Part shown: one piece after another, positions 8,122 through 20,577 of the stretch
Position numbering within the stretch: position 1 is the stretch's first letter
Layout: each line of letters starts with the position of its first letter
Assembly: GCF_902806455.1 (NCBI RefSeq)
Contig: NZ_CADCWQ010000001.1
Coordinates: forward strand, 1,054,001-1,118,000
Source: Virgibacillus doumboii
Lineage (GTDB): Bacteria > Bacillota > Bacilli > Bacillales > Amphibacillaceae
DNA: 64,000 nt
Reading direction: 5' to 3'
Notes under the pieces: generated by a model
What the model was told of the DNA's origin: nothing
The model's database searches: none
The model's input: the letters and a program-made list of their open reading frames with translations, nothing else
Made by a program: the position numbers and the translations under genes

Positions 8122-8232
8122 CGCCGAAGTTGTCACAAAATCCGCCGAAGTTCACAGGGTTTTCGCCGAAATTCACATTTATTTCGCTGAAGTACACAAC
8201 TTTCCCGCTGAAGTTCACAATTTGTTCGCCTA
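8122..8232. repeat. Tandem array with exact 21-nt period (CGCCGAAGTTCACA unit)
   Basis: The core CGC(C/T)GAA(G/A)T recurs at 8122, 8143, 8164, 8185 and 8206, with a truncated CGCC at 8227: exactly 21 nt each time. The stretch is open in one plus-strand frame as a 7-residue repeat of the form FAEVHxx, but that frame lacks a ribosome site. Similar arrays with other units occur elsewhere in the window between genes, so it is called here as an intergenic repeat rather than a gene. Confidence 0.75.
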
Positions 8233-8351
8233 TCTAAAAGAGTCAAGTCCTGCCATCCCGAGAAAATCCACTCATCTACAGCAAATCCATCGTTACTCTG
8301 TCCTTTTCACAAATAATATGGCAAAATAGTAATAGAATGGAGGGGATTTTG

Positions 8352-9629
8352 GTGAAACAGAAGCTTACCCAGGAACAGACATTACAGCTGAAGATGAGCC
8401 AGTCCCTGCTGCAATCGATTAATTTGCTTCAGTTTACCGGGGTGGAACTCATTGAGTATATCCGGGAAATTTCCAGAGAAAATCCGTTAATCGAAGAAGT
8501 GAATTATGATTTCGAAATCAGTAACTATAAAAACTCGAATGCAGACCAGCCTGCCATCGGTGAAATCAATCAGGCCAAATTATCCATGTACGAGCAGCTG
8601 AAAGGCCAATTGTATACTCTGGATATCCCGGATGATCTTAAACCGGTTGTTTTATTCGGGATCGATTCGCTCAATGAAGATGGTTATTTGGATATTGATT
8701 TAGAGTTATGGGCTGAACAATGTAATACAACGATGAAAAAAGTTGAAGAGGCACTGCAATTTATTCAATCGCTTGAGCCTGCCGGGATTGGAGCAAGAAA
8801 CTTAAAGGAATGTATCCAGTTGCAGATGAAGGAGCCCTATCCATTTATGGAGGAACTACTGGAAGCTCATCTGGACTGGGTTGCCAACGAAGATATTTCA
8901 TCAATGAGTGCGGAGTATGAAATAACTGCAGCCCAGGCGAAAGATATATTGGACCAGATTAAGGCCTGTCATCCAAAGCCGGGACAGCTTTTGGCACCAA
9001 AGAGTCCGGAATATATCATCCCAGAAGCAAACATTTATGAGGAAGATGGAAAGTGGAAAATCTTTTTTTATAAATGGCACACGCCTGTTATTGAAGTTAA
9101 TGAATCGTATGCCAGCCTGGAAACAGACGAGAAAGAGGCTGCGGATTTTTTAAAAGACAAATATAAACAGGTTGATTGGCTGAAACAGGCAATTACGTTT
9201 CGGGCGAATACACTGGAGAAAGTTATCCGGAGCATTGTGGAGAAACAACAGATGTTTTTTGAACATGGGGCATTTATGCTGCAGCCATTAACCCTTAGAG
9301 AGGTCGCTGCAAAGCTGGGCTTGCATGTTTCAACCATCAGCAGGGCGATAGCCAATAAATATGTCCAAACCAGCCATGGTGTCATTCCATTGAAGTTTTT
9401 TCTCCAGCCGGGGGTAAAACAGGCGGATGGGCAAGAGACAGCATCATTTGTTATTAAACAGTTAATGCTGGAGTTAATTAATCACGAAAATAAACAAAAA
9501 CCATTGTCAGATCAGGCAATAAAAATACGTTTGCAGGATGAGTTCAACATAGCAATTGCCCGAAGAACGATCATGAAATATCGTGAGCAGCTTGGCATAG
9601 CGTCATCGACCAAAAGGAGGACAAGATAA
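8352..9629 (+). CDS. sigL: RNA polymerase sigma-54 factor
   Basis: Sigma-54, the alternative sigma factor that recognises -24/-12 promoters and needs an AAA+ activator. 425 residues, normal for Bacillus SigL. The N-terminal activator-interacting region is Gln/Leu-rich (LKMSQSLLQSINLLQF), followed by the core-binding domain, a DNA-binding helix-turn-helix (LHVSTISRAIANKYVQTSHGVIPLKFF), and the C-terminal RpoN box ARRTIMKYREQLGI. GTG 8352 is chosen since GGAGGGG (8339-8345) lies 6 nt upstream; the in-frame ATG at 8337 overlaps that site. It leads into the glutaredoxin gene by a 1-nt overlap. Confidence 0.95.
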   Translation: MKQKLTQEQTLQLKMSQSLLQSINLLQFTGVELIEYIREISRENPLIEEVNYDFEISNYKNSNADQPAIGEINQAKLSMYEQLKGQLYTLDIPDDLKPVVLFGIDSLNEDGYLDIDLELWAEQCNTTMKKVEEALQFIQSLEPAGIGARNLKECIQLQMKEPYPFMEELLEAHLDWVANEDISSMSAEYEITAAQAKDILDQIKACHPKPGQLLAPKSPEYIIPEANIYEEDGKWKIFFYKWHTPVIEVNESYASLETDEKEAADFLKDKYKQVDWLKQAITFRANTLEKVIRSIVEKQQMFFEHGAFMLQPLTLREVAAKLGLHVSTISRAIANKYVQTSHGVIPLKFFLQPGVKQADGQETASFVIKQLMLELINHENKQKPLSDQAIKIRLQDEFNIAIARRTIMKYREQLGIASSTKRRTR

Positions 9630-9871
9630 TGCGGCATATTGTTTTTTATACAAAAGAAAATTGCCAGTTATGTGATAATGCGCGTGAACTGCTGAATTTA
9701 TTGAAAGATGACTACCCTTACGAGATGGAAGAACGGGATATTTATACAAATGATGAATGGCTTGAAAAATATCAATTAATGATTCCGGTCGTTGAACTGG
9801 GTGATGTAACACTTGATTGTGAGGAAATAAACTATGATTCGCTGGAAAAAGCATTAAAACAAACAAAATAA
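9629..9871 (+). CDS. Glutaredoxin-family thioredoxin-fold protein
   Basis: 80-residue protein with a CQLC redox motif at residues 14-17 in a thioredoxin fold (FYTKENCQLCDNARELL) and a cis-proline in MIPVVELGD near residue 55. Probably a small thiol-disulfide reductase; partners are unknown. The ATG overlaps the last base of sigL and has a strong AAAGGAGG site, so the two are co-translated. Similar genes are commonly found between sigL and cggR in Bacillaceae. Confidence 0.8.
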   Translation: MRHIVFYTKENCQLCDNARELLNLLKDDYPYEMEERDIYTNDEWLEKYQLMIPVVELGDVTLDCEEINYDSLEKALKQTK

Positions 9872-9899
9872 TTGAATAAAAATAAAGCTATGATAAAAT
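9872..9899 (+). promoter_or_regulatory. Promoter of the cggR-gapA operon
   Basis: TTGAAT (9872-9877), a 16-nt spacer, and TAAAAT (9894-9899). The predicted start is near 9906, upstream of the CggR operator, as in Bacillus subtilis. Confidence 0.5.
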
Positions 9900-9942
9900 A
9901 ATAATAAATACAAAGATTAGTTGTATATTTTTTTGGCTGTGG

Positions 9943-9981
9943 TGGGACGTAATATAACCATGCGGGACTTATTCCGTCCAA
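9943..9981 (+). promoter_or_regulatory. CggR operator (two direct repeats)
   Basis: GGGAC occurs at 9944 and 9964, exactly 20 nt apart, each followed by a degenerate second half (TAACC, CGTCC). This matches the known CggR operator layout of two CGGGAC-N6-TGTC repeats with 20-nt spacing. It lies between the promoter and the cggR start, where bound repressor blocks elongating polymerase until fructose-1,6-bisphosphate accumulates. Confidence 0.75.
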
Positions 9982-9995
9982 GAAGGAGGCTTTAT

Positions 9996-11015
9996 ATGCG
10001 GGAACTGCTTGATGTTCAAAAAAAATTATACCCTGATTTATTAGCTGTAATGCAGCAGCGTTACGCTGTATTGAAGAATATAGAGCTTCTCCAACCCATT
10101 GGCAGACGCGGACTGGCAGTGAATTCAGAGCTGACCGAACGCAATGTAAGGGGGGAAGTTGAATTTCTTCAACGTCAGGGATTAATTGATGTGACATCAA
10201 AAGGAATGCATATTACAAATGAGGGCAAATTGGTAATAGAACAATTAGCCGTTTTCATGCATGAGGCTTCAGGCAGCAGTGTTTTAGAGAAACAGCTAAA
10301 GGATAAATTACAAATAGGTGATGTTATCATCGTTCCCGGTAATAGTGATACAGATAATTGGGTAAAACAAGAGATGGGAAAAGCTTGTGCGGTTTTTTTG
10401 CAGAAACGTATTGAACCTATCCAGACCATTGCTGTTACTGGTGGAACAACGATTGCTGCGGTTGCGGAGGCGATGAAGCCTTTTGAAAATGCCAAAGCGT
10501 GCCTGTTTGTACCTGCTCGTGGCGGCATTGGTGAAAAGGAAGAAAATCAGGCTAACACGATTGCCGCAAAAATGGCAAGGCAGGCTAAAGGTGAGTATCG
10601 ATTGCTGTATGTGCCTGACCCATTAAGTGAAACATCGTATCAGACAATGATTAATGAACCTACAGTTAATGAAATCCTGCATATTATTAAGGATGCCGAT
10701 GTGGTACTGCATGGAATCGGGGATGCGATGGCAATGGCGAAGCGAAGGAAGACACCGGACGAAGTAATAAACGAACTAAGAACCAAAAAAGCTGTTAGTG
10801 AGGCTTTCGGCTATTATTTTGACGAATCCGGAAAAGTGGTCCATAAAGTGAGAACGATTGGTCTCCACCTGGATGACTTGTCTGCCAGAAAACTCGTTGT
10901 TACGGTAGCCGGGGGAAAATCCAAAGCACAGGCAATCGCATCGTATTTCAGACAGGGTAAAAGTGATCTGCTTATTACCGATAAAGCAGCAGCTGAGGAG
11001 ATTTTAAAGGGATAG
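9996..11015 (+). CDS. cggR: Central glycolytic genes regulator CggR
   Basis: SorC/DeoR-family repressor of the lower glycolytic genes, with fructose-1,6-bisphosphate as the inducer in the known family. 339 residues: an N-terminal winged helix (LLQPIGRRGLAVNSELTERNVRGEVEFLQRQGLI, about 38-72) and a sugar-phosphate-isomerase-like effector domain with TGGTTIAAVAEAM near residue 150 and a C-terminal GGKSKAQAI motif. ATG 9996 has an AGGAGG site (9984-9988); upstream ATGs lie within the operator. It leads the operon with gapA, from which it is separated by a hairpin. Confidence 0.93.
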   Translation: MRELLDVQKKLYPDLLAVMQQRYAVLKNIELLQPIGRRGLAVNSELTERNVRGEVEFLQRQGLIDVTSKGMHITNEGKLVIEQLAVFMHEASGSSVLEKQLKDKLQIGDVIIVPGNSDTDNWVKQEMGKACAVFLQKRIEPIQTIAVTGGTTIAAVAEAMKPFENAKACLFVPARGGIGEKEENQANTIAAKMARQAKGEYRLLYVPDPLSETSYQTMINEPTVNEILHIIKDADVVLHGIGDAMAMAKRRKTPDEVINELRTKKAVSEAFGYYFDESGKVVHKVRTIGLHLDDLSARKLVVTVAGGKSKAQAIASYFRQGKSDLLITDKAAAEEILKG

Positions 11016-11023
11016 CCCTTTAA
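11004..11023 (+). promoter_or_regulatory. Stem-loop at the cggR-gapA junction, probable mRNA processing site
   Basis: TTAAAGGG (11004-11011) pairs perfectly with CCCTTTAA (11016-11023) around a 4-nt loop that contains the cggR stop codon. In Bacillus subtilis the cggR-gapA transcript is cleaved near the end of cggR next to a stem-loop that stabilises the gapA part. Equivalent position and form suggest the same here. There is no U-run, so a terminator is unlikely. Confidence 0.55.
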
Positions 11024-11040
11024 TATAAAAATCAATATAA

Positions 11041-12078
<1,038 letters not shown>

Positions 12079-12090
12079 AATTATGTGATA

Positions 12091-12125
12091 TAAAGGGGGA
12101 GGGAGCAATCCCCCTCCTTTTTCTT
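12091..12125 (+). terminator. Intrinsic terminator after gapA
   Basis: A G-rich arm (AAAGGGGGAGGG) pairs with CCCCCTCCTTT, with one bulge, followed by TTC TTG. It probably limits read-through from gapA into pgk, as in other bacilli where gapA is expressed above the rest of the cluster. Confidence 0.7.
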
Positions 12126-12171
12126 GTAACCTAATCTTGTATAGATTGTTGTTTTTGACACAAAATCCATA

Positions 12172-12530
12172 GACTGCGAAACAGTATATGAGGCTCTCAA
12201 AACGCCGCAGCTGGAATATACTCGCTTTTCGCGGGCAAGCGCCGAGCCTCCTCAGCTCGTTCCTCACTTCCGAGTCTCGCCTAGCTTGTTCTTCCCGCAG
12301 GAGTCTCGCGTATTTCAGCTGCTGGTTTGTTTTTTTTCATAGTTTATATTCAAGGTCAAAAGAGCAGAATACAGCGGAGGAAATACGCTGAGACTCCTGT
12401 GGGAGCAGAGGCCAAGATGAGACTGCGCAGCGACGTAGGAGCAAGAAGGCTCATCAGCCGCCCACGGAAAGCGAAGTGTATTTCCGCAGCGGTGTTGCAG
12501 CACTCAACTCTATTCAAAGTAGTTCGCAAT
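12172..12530. repeat. GC-rich inverted intergenic element (copy B)
   Basis: Same family as 814-1201. An inverted copy (about 12206-12325) faces a forward copy (12373-12500). The forward copy shares long exact blocks with copy A, including GACTCCTGTGGGAGCAGAGG and GCCGCCCACGGAAAGCGAAG. Imperfect outer repeats (GACTGCGAAAC against GTAGTTCGCA) flank it. It separates gapA from the pgk promoter. Confidence 0.72.
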
Positions 12531-12625
12531 TTATATCAACTACGAGGTTAAAAGCAGCAAAACTTACTAAAACGGCCTTCTTGTTTTATGGTTATTTACG
12601 GAATAGGGTGGACACGAGGAATCAG

Positions 12626-12653
12626 TGTTTTATATTTTTGTTTCTAGTATAAT
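12626..12653 (+). promoter_or_regulatory. Candidate promoter of pgk-tpiA-gpmI-eno
   Basis: TATAAT at 12648-12653 with a weak -35 (TGTTTT at 12626, 16-nt spacer). A second TATAAT at 12681 has no clear -35. Position after the gapA terminator and repeat supports a separate promoter, but the choice is tentative. Confidence 0.35.
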
Positions 12654-12718
12654 GGTTATCAGATACAGATTTTGGGAAAATATAATACGATACATAGGAA
12701 GATGTGGGAGGTTTATCC

Positions 12719-13900
12719 GTGGACAAAAAAACATTGCACGATCTTGATGTAGAAGGCAAGAAAGTGTTTTGCCGTGTAGACTTTAATGTGCCGATGAAGA
12801 ACGGAGAAGTCACCGATGACACACGCATAAAGGCGGCAATACCAACGATTGAATATCTTTCTGAACATGGAGCCATTGTTATTTTGGCAAGTCATCTCGG
12901 CCGGCCAAAAGGCGAGGTTGTGGAGGATTTTCGCCTCGATCCCGTTGCGGAGCGTTTAAGTGATTTGATCGGAAAAGATGTTGTTAAAACAGATGCCGTT
13001 TACGGGAAAGAAGTACATGAAGCTCTTTCTCAGATCAGTGATGGTGATATTTTGTTGATTGAGAATGTACGATTTGAGCCTGGCGAGGAGAAAAATGATC
13101 CACAGCTGGCACAGAACTTTGCAGAAATGGCTGATTTGTATGTAAATGATGCGTTCGGAGCTGCTCACCGCGCACACGCGTCAACAACAGGAGTTGCCGA
13201 AAAACTCCCTGCAGCTGCCGGATTTTTGATGGAAAAAGAAATTGATGTACTAGGCAAGGCACTGGAAAATCCCGACCGTCCATTCACAGCAATCATCGGT
13301 GGAGCAAAGGTGAAAGACAAAATTAATGTAATCGATAATTTGCTTGATAAAGTAGACAACCTGATTGTTGGCGGCGGGCTTGCCTATACATTTGTAAAAG
13401 CACAAGGTCACGAGATTGGAAAATCACTGCTTGAAGAAGATAAAATTGACTTGGCAAAAGATTTCATGAAAAAAGCTGAGGACAAAGGGGTACGCTTTAT
13501 TCTGCCGGAAGATGCAGTCGTAGCGGATGATTTTTCTGAGTCAGCAAATACGAAAATCGTGGATATTACCGAAATCCCTGCAGATTGGGAAGCACTGGAC
13601 ATTGGACCAAAAACACGTGAAACATATGAAAAGGTTGTGGCATATTCCAAACTGATCATCTGGAACGGTCCGATGGGTGTTTTTGAATATAATGCTTTTG
13701 CTGGTGGAACAAGAGCAGTAGCTGAAGCACTGGCAAACACAGAAGGATATACGGTAATCGGTGGCGGTGATTCTGCTGCAGCCGTTGAAAAATTTGGCTT
13801 TGCTGAAGAAATGGACCATGTTTCAACCGGCGGTGGAGCTTCACTCGAATTTATGGAAGGCAAAGTTCTTCCAGGTGTCCAGGCACTGGATAATAAATAG
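12719..13900 (+). CDS. pgk: Phosphoglycerate kinase
   Basis: Transfers the acyl phosphate of 1,3-bisphosphoglycerate to ADP, forming ATP and 3-phosphoglycerate. 393 residues, standard for the family. Visible: RVDFNVP at about 20-26, SHLGRPKG near 62, and the C-terminal nucleotide-binding [13 protein letters not shown] and [11 protein letters not shown] motifs. The start is GTG 12719, 7 nt after GGGAGG; the in-frame GTG at 12704 overlaps that site. It is followed 13 nt later by tpiA in the same operon. Confidence 0.97.
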   Translation: MDKKTLHDLDVEGKKVFCRVDFNVPMKNGEVTDDTRIKAAIPTIEYLSEHGAIVILASHLGRPKGEVVEDFRLDPVAERLSDLIGKDVVKTDAVYGKEVHEALSQISDGDILLIENVRFEPGEEKNDPQLAQNFAEMADLYVNDAFGAAHRAHASTTGVAEKLPAAAGFLMEKEIDVLGKALENPDRPFTAIIGGAKVKDKINVIDNLLDKVDNLIVGGGLAYTFVKAQGHEIGKSLLEEDKIDLAKDFMKKAEDKGVRFILPEDAVVADDFSESANTKIVDITEIPADWEALDIGPKTRETYEKVVAYSKLIIWNGPMGVFEYNAFAGGTRAVAEALANTEGYTVIGGGDSAAAVEKFGFAEEMDHVSTGGGASLEFMEGKVLPGVQALDNK

Positions 13901-13913
13901 AGAGGTGAGACGA

Positions 13914-14668
13914 ATGCGTAAAAAGGTAATTGCAGGAAACTGGAAAATGAACAAAACATTAGCAGAAGCAAATCAATTCGTTGATGATGTTGTGGGAAAG
14001 GTACCTGACGATGACAATGTGGAAGCAATTGTCTGTGCACCATTTCCCTTTTTGCCATCCCTTGTGGAGAAAACAAAAGGGAGCAAGCTGAAAGTCGGCG
14101 CACAAACGATGCACTATGAAGAAAGCGGCGCATTCACCGGAGAAGTTAGCCCGGTTATGCTGAAAGATCTCGGTGTTACTCATGCCGTTATAGGTCACTC
14201 TGAACGCCGTGCTTATTTTGCCGAAACAGATGAAACGGTCAACAAGAAGGTACACGCAGCTTTCAAGCATGATCTGACCCCGATTGTTTGTGTAGGTGAA
14301 ACATTGGAACAGCGTGAGGCCAATCATACTATGGATCATATCGAAAACCAGGTCCGAAAAGGATTGGAGGGTCTTAGTGACGAACAAGTTGCTGATACAA
14401 TTATAGCTTATGAACCAATTTGGGCGATTGGCACAGGCAAAACTGCATCAAGTGAAGATGCAAATGAAGTATGTACCCATATCCGCAATGTCATAAAAGA
14501 TATGACTTCTGAGGATATTGCTGAAAAAGTTGTTATTCAGTATGGAGGCAGTGTGAAACCTGCCAATGTTGACGAATTGCTCGCAACTTCCGATATTGAT
14601 GGTGCCTTAGTCGGCGGTGCAAGTCTTGAAGCTGATTCCTTTTTAACACTTGTGGAGGCAGGTACGAA

Positions 14669-14672
<4 letters not shown>
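13914..14672 (+). CDS. tpiA: Triosephosphate isomerase
   Basis: Interconverts dihydroxyacetone phosphate and glyceraldehyde 3-phosphate. 252 residues forming a TIM barrel. Catalytic residues are visible in context: Asn-Lys in AGNWKMNK near the N-terminus, His in IGHSERR near residue 95, and Glu in [11 protein letters not shown] near 168; the phosphate loop is [10 protein letters not shown] 13914 has an AGAGGTGAG site. The stop overlaps the gpmI start by 4 nt (ATGA), which implies coupled translation. Confidence 0.97.
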
Positions 14673-17508
<2,836 letters not shown>

Positions 17509-17578
17509 TCTGGTGATTAGAGATGGAATTTTTCCGATTTGATAGAAGTTTTCTAAACAAGATTAATTGAACATATAG

Positions 17579-17614
17579 AAAGATGGTGATCCAAAAAGGA
17601 GAGCCATCTTTTTC
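17579..17614 (+). terminator. Intrinsic terminator of the glycolytic operon
   Basis: AGATGG (17581-17586) pairs with CCATCT (17604-17609), extended by TCC/GGA inside, then TTTTTCT. Confidence 0.65.
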
Positions 17615-17679
17615 TATTTGGCAGTTAAAGGTTGGGAAAAAGCGGAAATGGGTAAAACAAATGCGAACAATGCACAGGA

Positions 17680-17760
17680 TAAGCGAAGTATATTTCCGGA
17701 GCTGTTATACACACTATTTTTCAGTTGATTTGGATTTTTATTTTGCAAAACACTTTGTCC
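17680..17760. repeat. Truncated copy of the GC-rich intergenic element
   Basis: The stretch AAGCGAAGTATATTTCCGGAGC through AAAACACTTTGTCC matches the right end of the element at 33702-33971, including the terminal ACACTTTGT. The left part is missing. The rest of 17509-17960 shows only the eno terminator and the leader of the next gene. Confidence 0.65.
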
Positions 17761-17960
17761 CAGCCCCACTGCATAAGTGAAATTAAGGCTTTCACCATCA
17801 AAGTCTAGTGATAGCCATTATTTTCAAAGGACTGGGAAAATATTAACTCTTCTTATCTTCATAAGCACAATTTCCGCTAGAATAGCTGAATGGGAATTGG
17901 ACAGTAATAAGAAATAAATGATATTTGGTGATTCTAGTACAAATAGTGAGGATGAAGATA

Positions 17961-19412
17961 GTGCAATCACGAAAACCAGTTATTTTATTGAATATCGATT
18001 CATTAATGCCTAAGCCGCTGGAAACAGCTGTTCAAACCGGACGCGCGCCTGCTTTGAAGTTTTTGATGGAAAATGGCAGGTACATTTCGAATATGGTCAG
18101 TTCATTTCCTACAATGTCTGTTACGATTGACAGCAGCCTCCTGACCGGTACTTATGCTGACAAGCACAAAATTCCCGGTTTAAACTGGTTTGATGATTCC
18201 AAGAATGAAATTATTAACTATGGCACGGGATTTCGGGAAACAAATAAATCGGGACTCAGAAAATCAGTCCATAATATGCTTTACCGGCTCAATAATGAAC
18301 ACTTAAGCAGTAATGTCAGGACGATTTATGAAGAATTGGCAGACAGAGATATACCATCTGCCTCCATTAATTCCTTTGTTTATCGCGGAAACACACCACA
18401 AAGGCTGCAGGTTCCCCGGCTCTTCCGTGGACTAACCCGTTTCAAAGATGGTCAGTGGACAGCAGAAGCTACATCGATTTTTTCGCTGGGTGTTTTTTCA
18501 AAACTGCGTAAGCGGAGTGTTGCAACACAAATTGCTGCCGGAAATTACAAATATACAGCCCGGGAGCTTCGTCATTTGATTCGCCGAAATAAACTTCCTG
18601 GATTTACTTTTTGCATTTTTCAGGATTTGGATTTTCGCATTCACTTCAAAGGGCCGATGGATATAAAGGGGATTGCCCGAATTGACCGCCAAATTCAAAA
18701 AACATTAAATATGTACTCAAGCTGGGAGGAAGCGCTTAACCGGAATGTATGGATGGTTATGGGAGATAATGGCCATGCTCCGATGGGGTTCAGGTATCGT
18801 GATTTTGTGATTGATCTCCGTAAAATATTGAAAAAACTCCGCATTGCACGAATAGGGCGTCGGATTCGCAAAAAAGACCAGATTGTTTTAAGTGTAAATC
18901 AGCGTATGGCTTATGTTTACACATTGGATAACAAGTTATCGCTTGCTACTATTGCTGAACAACTGAAGGATGATAACCGGATTGATATCATTGCCTGGAA
19001 GACCGAAAAAGGAATTCAAGTTGAATCAGGTATGAGAGAAGGATCATTGCATTATAGTCCGGAAGGCGAATATTCGGACGTGTACGAGCAAACATGGAGC
19101 ATTGAAGGAAATTCTGAACTTTTGGATTTAATGGTGACAAGTGACAAGAATATTTCTTATGGTGATTACCCCGATGCGTTAGCCCGTGTTTATGGAGCAT
19201 TGCATTCGCAACCAGGTCGTTTTATCGTAGTTAATGCGAAACCAGGCTGTGAATTCAAAGCACAATCTACACCATTTCATATTGGTGGTGCAGCACATGG
19301 TTCCTTGCATAAACAAGAAACGCTGGTCCCCTTGGTGATTGCAGGGACCACCGCCAAGCCTGAATACCCGCGGATTGTAGATATGAAAGCTTTTCTGCTG
19401 GATTTGATTTAA
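17961..19412 (+). CDS. Alkaline-phosphatase-superfamily phosphodiesterase-like protein
   Basis: About 483 residues of the type I phosphodiesterase/nucleotide pyrophosphatase group. Metal-site residues can be traced: NIDSLMP near the N-terminus, the nucleophile Thr/Ser region FPTMSVTIDSSLLTGTYADKH, MGDNGHAPMG in the middle, and HIGGAAHGSLHKQETLVPLVI near the end. No signal peptide or membrane helix is visible, so it is probably cytoplasmic. GTG 17961 follows a GTGAGGA site by 8 nt; upstream alternatives lack one. Substrate is unknown. It stands alone between eno and a nucleoside hydrolase gene. Confidence 0.72.
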   Translation: MQSRKPVILLNIDSLMPKPLETAVQTGRAPALKFLMENGRYISNMVSSFPTMSVTIDSSLLTGTYADKHKIPGLNWFDDSKNEIINYGTGFRETNKSGLRKSVHNMLYRLNNEHLSSNVRTIYEELADRDIPSASINSFVYRGNTPQRLQVPRLFRGLTRFKDGQWTAEATSIFSLGVFSKLRKRSVATQIAAGNYKYTARELRHLIRRNKLPGFTFCIFQDLDFRIHFKGPMDIKGIARIDRQIQKTLNMYSSWEEALNRNVWMVMGDNGHAPMGFRYRDFVIDLRKILKKLRIARIGRRIRKKDQIVLSVNQRMAYVYTLDNKLSLATIAEQLKDDNRIDIIAWKTEKGIQVESGMREGSLHYSPEGEYSDVYEQTWSIEGNSELLDLMVTSDKNISYGDYPDALARVYGALHSQPGRFIVVNAKPGCEFKAQSTPFHIGGAAHGSLHKQETLVPLVIAGTTAKPEYPRIVDMKAFLLDLI

Positions 19413-19446
19413 CGATAAAACAAATTCCATAATTTTTTTCAAATTG

Positions 19447-19500
19447 ATGCCACCTTTTCACTATTATAATCGATTGTAGTTATGAAAAGGTGGCATTCTT
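19447..19500. terminator. Long hairpin, probable terminator
   Basis: ATGCCACCTTTTCA (19447-19460) and TGAAAAGGTGGCAT (19483-19496) are perfectly complementary. The 22-nt loop can itself fold around ATCGAT. It is followed by TCTTTC, a weak T-tract. Confidence 0.6.
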
Positions 19501-19580
19501 TCAACAAAAGTTTTTCCACATAGGACGAAACCATTGTGGAATAGGGTTTATAAAGGTTGTTATCCAAAGGAGGATATGCT

Positions 19581-20540
19581 TTGGCGCAAAAGGTTTTGGT
19601 TTTTGGTGATATCGGTATTGATGACACAGTTGCTCTAATCTACGGTTATTTTAAAGATGAAATTGATATAGTTGGTGTCGTGGCGGATTATGGTAATGTC
19701 TCCAGAGCTAAAGCATTGGCAAATGTACATTATGTGCGTAGTATTTTAACAAATACCGAGGAAATAAAAGTTATTGGCGGAGCAGAAATTCCCATGACGG
19801 GTGAGACTCCGGTTTTTTATCCTGAGATTCATGGTGAATATGGATTGGGTCCCATAAGTCCACCGCAAGTTGAGAATGGTGATATTATTGAAAATTTCTT
19901 TCAGATTATTGATATAATTGATCAATATCAGGGTGAATTAATTATAGTTAATATTGGAAGGCTGACTTCGCTTGCCACGATGTTTATTTTATATCGAAAC
20001 CGTATGAGCAAGATAAAAGATTTTTATATAATGGGTGGGGCATTTTGGGTGCCGGGCAATATAACTGCAGTATCGGAAGCGAACTTTTATGGCGATCCCA
20101 TTGCAGCCCATATTGTTTTAAAAAACGCACAGAATGTAACAATTATCCCGTTAAATGTTACGGCTCAGGCAATTGCCACCCCACAGATGGTCGATTATAT
20201 TGACAGGGCCCAAGATACAAATATAGTTAAAACCCTGCTTGATTATTATTATAATTTCTATAAAGAACGTGATCCCAGTGTACAGGGAAGCCCATTACAT
20301 GATGTGTTAACGCTAATGGCGACCATTCATGAGGACATGTTAGGATATCGAACATTACCTGTCCAAATCGTTCAAGCACAAAATGGAATCGCCAGGGGGC
20401 AGAGTGTTGCGGATATACGGCCCTATGCAATAAATGAAGAAACGGAAAAAAAGAAACTGCACCGTATCGCTTTTGAATTGGATTACAAAAAATTTTATAT
20501 TGATTTTATGTCGGTAATGACTGGGCAGCGGTTTAGTTGA
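19581..20540 (+). CDS. Nucleoside hydrolase family protein
   Basis: Related to inosine/uridine-preferring N-ribohydrolases that split nucleosides to ribose and base. 319 residues. The calcium-binding motif is altered: the family's DTDPGxDDA reads FGDIGIDDT here, so the first Asp and the Pro are lost while the catalytic Asp, the Gly and the DD pair are kept. NVTAQA near the middle and SPLHDVLTLM near residue 235 match other ligand motifs. TTG 19581 has an AGGAGGA site 7 nt upstream. The changed motif leaves activity uncertain. Confidence 0.75.
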   Translation: MAQKVLVFGDIGIDDTVALIYGYFKDEIDIVGVVADYGNVSRAKALANVHYVRSILTNTEEIKVIGGAEIPMTGETPVFYPEIHGEYGLGPISPPQVENGDIIENFFQIIDIIDQYQGELIIVNIGRLTSLATMFILYRNRMSKIKDFYIMGGAFWVPGNITAVSEANFYGDPIAAHIVLKNAQNVTIIPLNVTAQAIATPQMVDYIDRAQDTNIVKTLLDYYYNFYKERDPSVQGSPLHDVLTLMATIHEDMLGYRTLPVQIVQAQNGIARGQSVADIRPYAINEETEKKKLHRIAFELDYKKFYIDFMSVMTGQRFS

Positions 20541-20577
20541 ATGGCATAATGAGGGTATAGAGTAATAGACATATGAG

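Noticed and set aside
8051..8329. 92-codon open frame before sigL as a gene
   Set aside because: It begins inside a terminator, has no ribosome site, and its open state follows from a 21-nt repeat. Kept as a repeat with a note.
12188..12551. Short open frames between gapA and pgk
   Set aside because: Overlap the inverted repeat element on both strands; no start signals.
13408..14133. Long minus-strand frame over pgk-tpiA
   Set aside because: Antisense shadow of two well-identified glycolytic genes.
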